NCBI RefSeq assembly: GCF_000808535.1
Contig: NZ_JWLV01000047.1
Location: forward strand, 1-64,000
Reading direction: 5' to 3'
DNA: 64,000 nt
From: Vibrio sinaloensis
GTDB lineage: Bacteria; Pseudomonadota; Gammaproteobacteria; Enterobacterales; Vibrionaceae
Shown here: positions 50,174 through 58,950 of the stretch, in pieces
Layout of the letters: each line of letters opens with the position of its first letter
Position numbering within the stretch: position 1 is the first letter of the stretch
Notes under the pieces: model-generated
What the model saw: only the letters and a program-made list of their open reading frames with translations
Told to the model about the DNA's origin: nothing
Database searches by the model: none
Position numbers and translations under genes: made by a program

Positions 50174-51118
50174 TTACTTTTGTTCCTCAAACTGGCTTAA
50201 AAGCTGTTCCGCTTCGTCGAGTAGTTTTTCTGCATTACTATCTATAACGGAAAATCGCTTGGTTTCTTGATAGCTTTGCAGCACTTTTTTCCCCATGTCA
50301 GATTGATCTAAATTGAGTAAAACGGATCTGAGCTTTTCCGCTACCGCTGGGTCCAGTTTCGAAGAGACACTGATGATAGAGCGAGGGTAATGACCTGTTT
50401 GAGCGAACATGTGCAAGCGCTGTTTGAGTGCTGCCGGGGTGTCTTTGGGGTTTGTCCAGTTTGATGAGCTGTAAGCGATGGCATCGACTTTACCCTTGGC
50501 CGCCCACATACTCATGTTGACCTCATTGGTTTCCCTTAGCCGGTCATCAAAAAAGAAATAGCCGATTTTATCACTGTCAGGTTGTTGTTGCGCTGAGGTT
50601 ATGTGCTGTACTTCAAGCCCTTGATTGAGCAAGGTCACCATAGGAAGAAAATACCCGCTGGTGGAATTGCGGTCTTCAAAACCAATGACTTTGCCTTGAA
50701 GTTCGGATAAGTCGTTATAACGCTGACGGTTGTTGGCGACAAAAACAGAGCTATAGCTGGCTTCGCCTTTCTTCCATCTCACCAAAAAGGGCTGAGCTTG
50801 CGCTTTATTCTTCAGCAACAGCGCGGGATAAATGGTTGAACTAATCAGGTCGATGCGACCAGATTGTAAGTCTGAGGCAAGTTCATCGATAGAAGAGTAG
50901 ACGTGAACTTGTGCGCCCTCAAATCCAGAATCAGCCAACTGTTTTGCAACATACGAGAATAGCGGGTAGCTGTCTTTGATGCGCTTGTTTGGCTTCGAGG
51001 AGATGACACCATAATTGAGAGTGCGTGCCGATGTGTTTTGTTCCGCATGTATTGGATGGGAGAATCCCACGCAAGTACATACAAGTATCAGAGCGACTGC
51101 TTTTGAACTGATGGTCAT
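50174..51118 (-). CDS. PhnD-like periplasmic binding protein paired with c-di-GMP protein
   Basis: This 314-residue protein has a signal peptide (ending HAEQN) and a PhnD/phosphate-phosphonate-type binding fold: LNYGVISSKP at the start, then LQGKVIGFEDRNSTSGYFLP (core EDRNSTSGY), and KVDAIAYSSSNW later. No ABC permease or ATPase is adjacent. Instead the next gene, 3 bp away, encodes a GGDEF-EAL protein. A sensory role is inferred: the ligand-bound protein would control c-di-GMP turnover. Ligand could be phosphate-, phosphonate- or sulfonate-like, but families of this fold bind diverse anions. Confidence 0.85.
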   Translation of the reverse strand: MTISSKAVALILVCTCVGFSHPIHAEQNTSARTLNYGVISSKPNKRIKDSYPLFSYVAKQLADSGFEGAQVHVYSSIDELASDLQSGRIDLISSTIYPALLLKNKAQAQPFLVRWKKGEASYSSVFVANNRQRYNDLSELQGKVIGFEDRNSTSGYFLPMVTLLNQGLEVQHITSAQQQPDSDKIGYFFFDDRLRETNEVNMSMWAAKGKVDAIAYSSSNWTNPKDTPAALKQRLHMFAQTGHYPRSIISVSSKLDPAVAEKLRSVLLNLDQSDMGKKVLQSYQETKRFSVIDSNAEKLLDEAEQLLSQFEEQK

Positions 51119-51210
51119 CTACGTTTTACCTCTTTCATGGTACGCTGTACTTTTTATCATGACGCGAGGTCAATTGGAAGTTTATAGGTCAGCTATTAAC
51201 AAAGACAAAA

Positions 51211-51240
51211 ACTATAATTTGCTAATTATGCGGCAAGCAA
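51211..51240 (-). promoter_or_regulatory. Candidate promoter of the binding-protein/GGDEF-EAL pair
   Basis: On the minus strand, TTGCTT and TATAGT are separated by 18 bp, about 95 bp upstream of the binding-protein start. Confidence 0.4.
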
Positions 51241-51350
51241 CACGATTATCTGGCAATAAGTTTGATAATAATCAACTCGTTTCTCAATAACGGGACATAA
51301 GTATCACTCAATACACAAGTGTTTAAAATGGCGTTAAATGAATAATGGGT

Positions 51351-53102
51351 CTATTTTCGTAGCTGCAGTTTTGCAACACGTTTACTCAATGTGTAGATGC
51401 GTTTGAGTGCTTCAACCCATTCCATTTGAATACGGAAAATATCCAAACGTTGCTCGGTCGCTTGTGAGAGTCGCTCAGCTTGAAGCTCCAATATTGACTC
51501 CAATAATACGTTGATCTCCCGTTTTGCGCTCAGCACACTCTCGGCCAATTGACGATCACCACGTCGGGTGGCATTCACACTATCCAATAACGCTTGGTTC
51601 ACTCTTGCATGGGTTCGATCTAGCGTTTTTCTCATTTCGGGGCTCGCCGTGAGATTGGCGTCGAGGGTCTTATAGCTTAACGGGAGCATGGAGTTAACGA
51701 CTAAGTCTGCCACGCTCTCTAGTTGGTCGGTAATACTCACCAGTTTGATTTGCAAGCGACTTTCCTCTTTGGTCAGAGGGGACTGGCGCAACTTTCCTAA
51801 GTACGCGAGGATTTTGGCGTGGAGTATATCGACTTCATCTTCAACTTTTTCGATCTCTCTTAAAGCTTGTCGAATGGATTCTTTGTTTTGTTCATTATGG
51901 ACAGGGGTGGCTAATGGGGGGAGTTGATTCACCATGTTAGCAACACGTCGCCCTAATCGGCCAATTTCAAGGTGAGTTTGTTCAAGAGCGATATCGGGGG
52001 TCGCCAAATATTCAGGTTTGATGTATTTGAGTTCGACTTTCTGCTGCTCTTTGTTAGTCGCAGTATGCGGCACGAGCTTTTTAACGGCGGTGACAAAGAA
52101 AGCGCTTAACGGCAGCATGATTAAGGTGTTAGCCACATTAAATAAGGTATTGGCGTTGGCGATTTGGCGCGGCGTTTCTGCTGCCAAGCGCTCCATACCG
52201 GTTAAGTCGACGTAACTTGGCGAGATAGAAGTGGACGCAAAGGCGATAATGCTGATTGCGGGTAGCCATATCAATACCCCCGCGAGATTAAAGATAAGGT
52301 GAATCGCAGAGGTCTGTTTTGCTTCGGTACTTTTGCCAATTGCGGCCAATAATGCGGTCACACAAGTACCAATGTTCGCTCCCATGGCCATAGCAATACC
52401 GGATTCGAGCGAGATAAATCCTTGGCTTGCAAGTACGATGACAATCCCTGTTGTGGCAGAGGAAGATTGAACCAATGCAGTAAAGGAAGCGGCGAGAAGA
52501 ATGGCAAAGATGGGGTTATCCATTTTGGCCATAAAATCAATAAAGGGCTGAAACACGCGAAGTGGTGACATCGCTTCGCTCATCAGGTTCATGCCTAAAA
52601 ACAATAGGCCAAGACCAAACAGGATGTTGCCATAGTTTTTGTTTTGTTGCTGTTTGGATGCCATTTCAACAGCAAAACCGATCGCTATCATCGCCATGGC
52701 TGCTTTTGTCACTTTGAACGCGATGATCTGAGCCGTGACAGTGGTACCGATGTTAGCACCCATAATGACGCCAACCGCTTGGTTCAACGACATGAGACCA
52801 GCACTTACAAATCCCACAACCAGTACCGTTGTAACGGAAGAGGATTGGATTACCGCAGTCAAACCGGCTCCGGTGGCGACAGAGCTGAGCCGCGTTTTGG
52901 TTAACGTCCCGAGTACTTGCTTCATCTTGCTGCCAGCGGTGCGTTTTAAAGCATCTGACATCTTCTCCATCCCATAGAGAAACATAGCCAAACCGCCAAA
53001 TAGGCCCATTGACATGGAAATGTAGTCGAGTTGGCTCTCTGAAGTCTCCGCCAGAGCGCATGGTGAAGCGAGTAAGATCAAGAATAGAAGGGCAGTCAGC
53101 AT
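51351..53102 (-). CDS. Na+/phosphate cotransporter family protein (YjbB-like)
   Basis: This 583-residue protein has a signal-like first helix, then two Na_Pi_cotrans repeats marked by QSSSVTTVLVVGF (about 85) and QSSSATTGIVIVL (about 210). The C-terminal PhoU-like helical domain occupies about 360-575. YjbB-type proteins move phosphate, often outward. Located 232 bp upstream (in transcription order) of the PhnD-like/GGDEF-EAL pair; with a promoter candidate between them they are probably separate units. Confidence 0.9.
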   Translation of the reverse strand: MLTALLFLILLASPCALAETSESQLDYISMSMGLFGGLAMFLYGMEKMSDALKRTAGSKMKQVLGTLTKTRLSSVATGAGLTAVIQSSSVTTVLVVGFVSAGLMSLNQAVGVIMGANIGTTVTAQIIAFKVTKAAMAMIAIGFAVEMASKQQQNKNYGNILFGLGLLFLGMNLMSEAMSPLRVFQPFIDFMAKMDNPIFAILLAASFTALVQSSSATTGIVIVLASQGFISLESGIAMAMGANIGTCVTALLAAIGKSTEAKQTSAIHLIFNLAGVLIWLPAISIIAFASTSISPSYVDLTGMERLAAETPRQIANANTLFNVANTLIMLPLSAFFVTAVKKLVPHTATNKEQQKVELKYIKPEYLATPDIALEQTHLEIGRLGRRVANMVNQLPPLATPVHNEQNKESIRQALREIEKVEDEVDILHAKILAYLGKLRQSPLTKEESRLQIKLVSITDQLESVADLVVNSMLPLSYKTLDANLTASPEMRKTLDRTHARVNQALLDSVNATRRGDRQLAESVLSAKREINVLLESILELQAERLSQATEQRLDIFRIQMEWVEALKRIYTLSKRVAKLQLRK

Positions 53103-53200
53103 AGCGATACTTATTATTGTTTTTTATAAGTATAGGAGAAATTTACTAAAACAGAGGAGAGGTTAACTGCTTGAAATAAAGAGGGAAGAGGTCAGAATGC

Positions 53201-53226
53201 AAAAAAGCCACACCTTGGTATGGCTT
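53201..53226 (-). terminator. Terminator of outer-membrane protein gene
   Basis: The stem AAGCCA/TGGCTT with a loop and six As on the left (T run on the minus strand) lies 56 bp after the stop. Confidence 0.7.
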
Positions 53227-53281
53227 AAGACAATAACAAAAAGTTAGTGACTGCTTAAAGTCGTGGACTTGAGAAGGTTTA

Positions 53282-53902
53282 TCACAGTGTAAACTGTAAT
53301 CCAACTGTCACTGCTGTCTCTGGCTTTAGGCGTTTTGCGTATTCCATGCCGATCGTGAATCCAAAAACTGAGCCAAATTGAAAGACGTTGTTGATTCGAT
53401 AGGTATCCTTCGCGATGTCAAAGAAGTCGTGCTGGTATGTGGCGTCAACCAGCCAATGTTGTGCGACTTGGGCTCTTAGACCGCCCTTGCAGTAGGCTGC
53501 TTGCTCAGAATGTGATGACGTTTTATCTGTATCGGCATAGTAGTTAATAACACCGCAAGATAAAGGCATTCTAGCAACAGGCGAGATCGGGGTGTTAAAT
53601 CCAGCACCAACTTTCCAAGAATCGATAGAAGAACTGAAGCGGGTAATGAAGTCTGCGTTACCTTCCAAGAAAACCGTGTCGGTGACACTCAATCCAAGGT
53701 CAAGGTATAAGCCACCATAAGTTTTGCTCTCGTCATTGACGTATTTATTATCTGAGTAGGGTTCAAAGGCCCCTTTTCTAAGGTGGGCATGTTTATAGCC
53801 AAATCCAATGTGGGACATTTGAGCAACTATGTTGCTATCAGCGATTGTTGCAAATGAAGTCAGCGAAAGAAGGGGCAGTAAAAAGAGTGATTTTTTGAGC
53901 AT
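53282..53902 (-). CDS. Outer-membrane beta-barrel protein, unknown
   Basis: This 206-residue protein has a signal peptide (ending TIADSN) and alternating amphipathic strands; it ends in ETAVTVGLQFTL with a terminal aromatic-x-Leu barrel signature. Two cysteines (CGVINYYADTDK and AAYCKGG) could pair. No family recognised. Confidence 0.7.
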   Translation of the reverse strand: MLKKSLFLLPLLSLTSFATIADSNIVAQMSHIGFGYKHAHLRKGAFEPYSDNKYVNDESKTYGGLYLDLGLSVTDTVFLEGNADFITRFSSSIDSWKVGAGFNTPISPVARMPLSCGVINYYADTDKTSSHSEQAAYCKGGLRAQVAQHWLVDATYQHDFFDIAKDTYRINNVFQFGSVFGFTIGMEYAKRLKPETAVTVGLQFTL

Positions 53903-54006
53903 AATAAACGTTTTATGTCGATTCGGAACCGCCCAACTTTATGCTCATATCTATGTAAGATCGATGAAAGTTTCGTAAGCCTGTGTAAGTGATACACAAC
54001 TTACAA

Positions 54007-54038
54007 ATACAACAAAGCCCGCTAAAAAGCGGGCTTTG
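54007..54038 (-). terminator. Terminator of tRNA-Val transcript
   Basis: A 10-bp stem CAAAGCCCGC/GCGGGCTTTG with a 6-nt loop lies 26 bp beyond the second tRNA. Confidence 0.75.
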
Positions 54039-54063
54039 CGTTTCGTTCACTGAGAACTAAATT

Positions 54064-54140
54064 TGGTGGGTCCGGGCGAACTCGAATCGCCGACCCCTAC
54101 CATGTCAAGGTAGTACTCTAACCAACTGAGCTACGGACCC
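54064..54140 (-). tRNA. tRNA-Val(GAC)
   Basis: The 77-nt cloverleaf reads on the minus strand with acceptor GGGTCCG/CGGACCC, D-arm GCTC/GAGT, anticodon stem CTACC/GGTAG around TTGACAT (anticodon GAC) and T-loop TTCGAGT, with the CCA end encoded. It is identical to the copy at 54187. Confidence 0.97.
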
Positions 54141-54186
54141 AAATTTAATCTTCGGCATACTTTGGTTTTAGTATGGCTTTAAGGAG

Positions 54187-54263
54187 TGGTGGGTCCGGGC
54201 GAACTCGAATCGCCGACCCCTACCATGTCAAGGTAGTACTCTAACCAACTGAGCTACGGACCC
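54187..54263 (-). tRNA. tRNA-Val(GAC), second copy
   Basis: The same 77-nt tRNA lies 46 bp upstream in transcription order of its twin, so the two form one transcript. Anticodon GAC; CCA encoded. Confidence 0.97.
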
Positions 54264-54431
54264 ATTCCTTAAGAACGAGATGGATATTACCGAGAGTTAT
54301 TCTCGCGTGCAAGAGCAAATTATTGGTTTTTCTACCGTTTGCTTTACATCTAATCAAAAAGCCTGTTTTTTATACGCCGTGGCCGAATAAATGTGCACTA
54401 AATCATGTTTTAATTTTCGTTTGAGGTGAGC

Positions 54432-55073
54432 TTATCTACCTCGTCCATCAAACATAACGATAATCGTGCGAGTAATAATATCAATATCCATCGCCAACCA
54501 TGAGCGTAGCGAGCGAAGCGAAAGGGCGTAGCTGTGGTCAAAGCCTACTTTTCTGCGTACATCGTCAATACAGGTATCATAGCCTTGGTTTACTTGAGCA
54601 AGTCCAGTAATGCCTGGCATTACGCCATAAGTTCGATCAGCAAAGAAGGGGATCGCGTTTTCCAGTTTACTGTAGAAACTTGGGCGCTCTGGTCTTGGTC
54701 CAATCAACGACATTTCCCCACGAATCACGTTGAACAATTGTGGAATCTCATCAAGGCGTGTCTTTCTGAGGAAACGGCCCACAGGCGTAATGCGAGGATC
54801 GTTTTCTGTCGCCCAAACGGCACCGGTACGCTGCTCGGCATCTTGATACATAGTGCGAAACTTGATGATTTCGAAGAACACCATTTTTTCTGGCGTCGAT
54901 TTACCAACACGTAGCTGTTTATAAAACACGGGCCCGGGTGACGAGAGCTTAATCGCGATAGCAATAAACGGCAGGATTGGTAAAAGCAGGATCAAAGCCA
55001 CAACCGAGCCAGTAAGGTCAAACAGACGCTTTGCAAAGTAGATGCTCATTGGGGTAGTTAAAATACTCATCAT
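54432..55073 (-). CDS. Initiating sugar transferase (undecaprenyl-phosphate type)
   Basis: This 213-residue polyprenyl-phosphate sugar-1-phosphate transferase of the WcaJ/ExoY C-terminal type has one N-terminal membrane helix (about 15-43), then KFRTMYQDAE, RKTRLDEIPQLFNVIRGEMSLIGPRPERP (core DEIPQLFNV, GPRPERP). It would start repeat-unit synthesis on lipid carrier. It is the last gene of the exopolysaccharide operon. AAGGAG fits the second ATG (55070) best; the first is used here. Confidence 0.95.
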   Translation of the reverse strand: MMSILTTPMSIYFAKRLFDLTGSVVALILLLPILPFIAIAIKLSSPGPVFYKQLRVGKSTPEKMVFFEIIKFRTMYQDAEQRTGAVWATENDPRITPVGRFLRKTRLDEIPQLFNVIRGEMSLIGPRPERPSFYSKLENAIPFFADRTYGVMPGITGLAQVNQGYDTCIDDVRRKVGFDHSYALSLRSLRSWLAMDIDIITRTIIVMFDGRGR

Positions 55074-55080
55074 AAACTCC

Positions 55081-56268
55081 TTAGTGGTTCACTTTTGACC
55101 ACTTGCCGGTTTCAATACCAAGTAAGTAACGGACGCCACCGACGAAGTTGGCAAGGTGCCCGGCAACAATATACAGAACTAACTTGCACACTTTGTGCTT
55201 GAAGATAAACGGAAACTGATAGCTAAGATATGCAAGGCAGTAAACAGCCAGTTGGCCTGCACATAAAACTGCAAATAGCGGTGAATGTAAAAGCAAGGCA
55301 GAGCTTAGCAAGCACGCAATCATTAGGTATGGGGTGACCAGTCTTAATCCTTTACCTGAAAGAAAAGCAAACGCGACTCCGCCGTGTCTTGGGAGGAACA
55401 TTTCAGCAAGCAGGATGGCTTGCTGCATGTTGCCAGCGGAAATACGCAAGCGGCGTTTGAAATCCATGCTCTCTGATGAGGCTTCCAGTTCAAGGGCTGT
55501 CATGTTTGCGTCATATTCGGCAAGGTAACCTTTTTTAACGATGTTCATCGGCAAGATGAAATCATCATTGATGGTGTTGGCTTGCAATTGCTCAAACAAA
55601 CGCGTTCTGAATAGATAGAAGGCTCCGTGCGCACCAAGTGTTGAGCCGAACGTGGCTTCGTTCATTTTGACTTGGCACTGGTATTGCCAGTACTTTTGCT
55701 CACCTTTGTTTTGCGTATCAAACAAGGTATAAGCGCCATTGACTACGCCCACTTCTGGGTTACTAAAATGCTTATTGGCTCTCCAGAGTGCATCGAGAGA
55801 GATGATGGCAGAAACGTCGCTCAGTGCGGTGATATCACTGGTGATGTGTTTCATTTCATCATTGACTACCGCCACCTTGCCGCGGTTGGTCTCATGAGCG
55901 TGAATTTCAAAATGGGTATCGCAACAGATCGCTTCTTGAATTGTCTCTTCGGCCACCAAGACGGTGTTGTCGGTGCAACCATCGCAGGCAATGATCACTT
56001 TGAACTTTTTCTTTGGATAATCTAAAGATGCGAGATTACGGATCTTGTCGGCGATCCACTGTTCTTCGTTGTACGCGGGAATCAAAATGGTCACGGTTGC
56101 GCATTCTTGATCCGCATTCTGCGTTTTGAAGCCACGTGTTTGATGGCGTAATGCCTTCAGTGGGTGACTTTTCGAATACCAAGCAAGAATCACGGGGTAG
56201 CCCACGTGGTGGTAGACGATCAACAACGCACCAACAGAAAAAATAAGCATTAAAATTGTATCGCTCAT
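55081..56268 (-). CDS. Glycosyltransferase family 2, membrane
   Basis: This 395-residue protein has an N-terminal helix, a GT-A catalytic domain (about 50-280; ILIPAYNEEQWI, ACDGCTDNT, LSDVSAII) and three or four C-terminal transmembrane helices. It resembles processive or cellulose-synthase-like GT2 enzymes. Its ATG overlaps the upstream glycosyltransferase stop (ATGA); GAGGAG precedes it. It acts at the cytosolic face of the membrane in repeat-unit or polymer assembly. Confidence 0.93.
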   Translation of the reverse strand: MSDTILMLIFSVGALLIVYHHVGYPVILAWYSKSHPLKALRHQTRGFKTQNADQECATVTILIPAYNEEQWIADKIRNLASLDYPKKKFKVIIACDGCTDNTVLVAEETIQEAICCDTHFEIHAHETNRGKVAVVNDEMKHITSDITALSDVSAIISLDALWRANKHFSNPEVGVVNGAYTLFDTQNKGEQKYWQYQCQVKMNEATFGSTLGAHGAFYLFRTRLFEQLQANTINDDFILPMNIVKKGYLAEYDANMTALELEASSESMDFKRRLRISAGNMQQAILLAEMFLPRHGGVAFAFLSGKGLRLVTPYLMIACLLSSALLLHSPLFAVLCAGQLAVYCLAYLSYQFPFIFKHKVCKLVLYIVAGHLANFVGGVRYLLGIETGKWSKVNH

Positions 56269-57356
56269 GCGAGTTTCTCCTCAGTCAATGCGTTGTAGGC
56301 GTGAACCATTTGGCGGATATCATTGTTGGAATGCACAAATGCTCTAGGGCGGGCGATTATGGACGCTTTAAGCGCCGATTCTAGAGCGCAAGCGAGGGCA
56401 ACGGCGTCTTCGCTATCCACCAAAATGCCCGATTCAGGGTCTAGGGTTTCGTCTGTCGCACCCACATCGGTGGCCACTGTGATAATGCCGCATGACTGAG
56501 CCTCTAGTGTTGAGAGCGGAAAGCCTTCAGAGCGCGAGGGTAAGCAAAACACATCTAGAGCTTGATAAAAGCGGGGCATATCATCGACTAAGCCGAGGAA
56601 GGCGACTCGATTTGCTACTCCGAGCGCGCGAGCTTGATCCTCTAGCGTTTCCCGCTCGCTGCCGTGCCCAGCGATAACTAAATGAGTAGAACTCGGCATA
56701 TGAGAAAACGCCTCAATCAGTACGTCATGACCTTTGACTGGCTCCAGTCTTCCCGCAGAGCCAATGATCTTGGCGTCTTCTGGTAATCCTAGCGATTGGC
56801 GAGCGAGCAACTTCGCACCCGGTTTGAAACGTTCACAGTCAACGCCGTTTTTGATGACCGAGAGGTCGTTGTAAGCGAAATATTGATGAATTTGATCGCG
56901 CACGCGTTTGGCGTCTGCCACTACTTTCGGCTTGGCAATTTTCAACGCTAGACTTTGTAGGAAACGGTGTTTGAAAGCCTGCAAGTGCCACGCATCGTGC
57001 TCGGTATGAATTCTAGTATGAACACCAGCCAGCCTTGCGGCTACCGCGCCATAAAGTAATGGACCAATATGGTGGGTATGAACGCAGTGTGGTTTGAGCA
57101 AGCGAAACAGGGTATGGAGTTGACGAAAAACTTGCCCACTGCGACCCGCGGGCTTGTCTAGAAACATGAGCTGGTTTTGGTAGCGTGCCAATTTTGGCCA
57201 GTGGGCGATGGCGTCTGCTTTGTTTCCTTCTAGGCTCACAATCATAACGCGCTGACTAGGGTTCGAAAATGCCAACATATTTAGCGCAAGCGCTTCTAAG
57301 CCTCCAGGGGCGAGGTGTTGCACGACATGGATAATGAGTTTTTGTTGGATTGCCAT
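56265..57356 (-). CDS. Glycosyltransferase family 4 (group 1)
   Basis: From ATG 57356 (GAGAGG seven bases upstream) it has 363 residues: GGLEALALNM at the N-terminal sugar-acceptor side and GSAGRLEPVKGHD plus PSRSEGFPLSTLEAQSCG (core EGFPLSTLEA) in the nucleotide-sugar half. The longer frame from 57437 lacks a ribosome-binding site. Retaining GT-B transferase of unknown specificity. Confidence 0.93.
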   Translation of the reverse strand: MAIQQKLIIHVVQHLAPGGLEALALNMLAFSNPSQRVMIVSLEGNKADAIAHWPKLARYQNQLMFLDKPAGRSGQVFRQLHTLFRLLKPHCVHTHHIGPLLYGAVAARLAGVHTRIHTEHDAWHLQAFKHRFLQSLALKIAKPKVVADAKRVRDQIHQYFAYNDLSVIKNGVDCERFKPGAKLLARQSLGLPEDAKIIGSAGRLEPVKGHDVLIEAFSHMPSSTHLVIAGHGSERETLEDQARALGVANRVAFLGLVDDMPRFYQALDVFCLPSRSEGFPLSTLEAQSCGIITVATDVGATDETLDPESGILVDSEDAVALACALESALKASIIARPRAFVHSNNDIRQMVHAYNALTEEKLA

Positions 57357-57525
57357 TGTGTGACCTCTCTTAAAGCGGGTAGTCAATACCCTAATTTCAC
57401 TTATGTCTTTCTGGATAATTTGCATAGGTCGTGCCAACTAAAAACTCTTATATAAACAATGATTTGTGATTGTTTTTCATCTTCCTTTTTCAAATTGGTC
57501 AAAATGAAATGCGAAATGATTGGAA

Positions 57526-58950
57526 CTATTTCATTTTGGGTAGATAGGTGAGCACCGGTGCCTTGGTGATGGTTTCGATCTCTTCGATTCGTCGAATGGA
57601 AGAGTTGAAAAGCTCAATGAAGGTCGCAACACCGCCCCCCAAACCTATCCCTGCGACTAAACCAGCAAGGATGAACACAATCACAGGTAAATTAGACGGG
57701 TGGCTAGGTGTGTAAGGTAAGTCGATGATCTTAACACGCTTACTTTGCTCGAATACGCCGAGTGAGCCAGTAAGCTGCGCCATTTCATAGCGTTGAACCA
57801 GTTCATCATACAGCTGTCGCTTGAGGTTAACTTCTCGCTCAAGTTGATAAAGCGTTCTTGCGCGGTCACCAAATTGATTGGCTGACGTTTCTAGCTCTTC
57901 AATCATGGCTCTCAAACTCTTGGTTTCTTCAGTGAGCGATTCATAGCGGCTACGTACGAGTTGCAAATTGTGCAACTGTGTCACCAGTAAAGGTTGGACT
58001 TCGCCAAGTTCGGATAAACGGCCGCTACTCGCGATATCCCACAATTGGTTACTGTCAACGCTGGGTTGCTCGAGATTAATCAGTTGGCTTCTCTCGCTTT
58101 CGAGGCGGCGAAGTTCACGCTCTTTACCTTGAACCGCACTGTGACTATTGGTGTACTTTGCTTTTAGCAAGGTGAGTGCGCTGCGCGTTTCGATGATCTG
58201 CTCCTCGATTTTACCGACGACGGGGTTTGTACGGGAGAGCTGTTGATCCAAGGAGCCCAAACTGCGTTTCACCCCCGCGAGCTCAGCCTCTTTCTCTGCC
58301 AAGCTCTGCTTCAATGAGGCAAGGCGAGAAAGGCTCTGACTTTGCATTTCAGGCGTGACGGATGAAAACTCGTTTTTGAAATTTGCCAGTTTGACTTCAG
58401 CGTTTTCCAACGCGGTTTTACGTTCTTCAATGTGGATGGCAAGAAATTCAGCCGAGTCTTTAATCGATGAACGTTCCGGAGCTAGAAGCTGCTCTATAAA
58501 GTGATCGCTGATTGACTCCAACAATCCTTTCATACCGTCAGGTCGAGGCGCGGTTAGCGTGATTTTCAAAAAGTCTTTGCCTGGCTGAGTCACGTTCAGA
58601 CTGGCAGCAAGGCGGTTGATCACGCGATCTTTTTCAAGCGGCGACATGGCGTCATTAATGAGTTGGTGCTCAATGGCCACTGCGGTTAACACATGGCGAC
58701 TTTTCAGCAGGGTACTCAAGGCGTTGAGTCGCTCTTTAAGCATGGTTGAGACGGCAATATCTTCCAGAAACGGGTTCATTTTTGCGGTTTCTTGAATCAA
58801 CATACTGGTGTGTGAGACATAATTAGCGGGCGCCATTTTGCCAATAAAGTAACCCGCAAACGGAAAGATCAAGATGGGCAACACAATGATGTATCGCTGT
58901 CTCCACGCCGCATTCAGTAACACGATCAGTCGTAATTTAAGCTCGGTCAT
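57526..58950 (-). CDS. Wzz/GumC-type polysaccharide chain-length protein
   Basis: From ATG 58950 (GGAGG five bases upstream, ATGA overlap with the preceding gene) it has 474 residues. There is one N-terminal and one C-terminal membrane helix (about 18-38 and 430-452) and a long periplasmic coiled-coil region (about 160-400) with many heptads. The proline-rich segment before the last helix (LPYTPSHPSNLP) is typical of the class. No tyrosine-kinase domain is attached. It should control polymer length in Wzy-dependent export. Confidence 0.93.
   Translation of the reverse strand: MTELKLRLIVLLNAAWRQRYIIVLPILIFPFAGYFIGKMAPANYVSHTSMLIQETAKMNPFLEDIAVSTMLKERLNALSTLLKSRHVLTAVAIEHQLINDAMSPLEKDRVINRLAASLNVTQPGKDFLKITLTAPRPDGMKGLLESISDHFIEQLLAPERSSIKDSAEFLAIHIEERKTALENAEVKLANFKNEFSSVTPEMQSQSLSRLASLKQSLAEKEAELAGVKRSLGSLDQQLSRTNPVVGKIEEQIIETRSALTLLKAKYTNSHSAVQGKERELRRLESERSQLINLEQPSVDSNQLWDIASSGRLSELGEVQPLLVTQLHNLQLVRSRYESLTEETKSLRAMIEELETSANQFGDRARTLYQLEREVNLKRQLYDELVQRYEMAQLTGSLGVFEQSKRVKIIDLPYTPSHPSNLPVIVFILAGLVAGIGLGGGVATFIELFNSSIRRIEEIETITKAPVLTYLPKMK

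Noticed and set aside
54064..54263. Genomic-island attachment site at the tRNA-Val pair.
   Set aside because: The two copies are full-length, intact tRNAs with encoded CCA; no partial tRNA copy, integrase or direct repeat was seen in the window.
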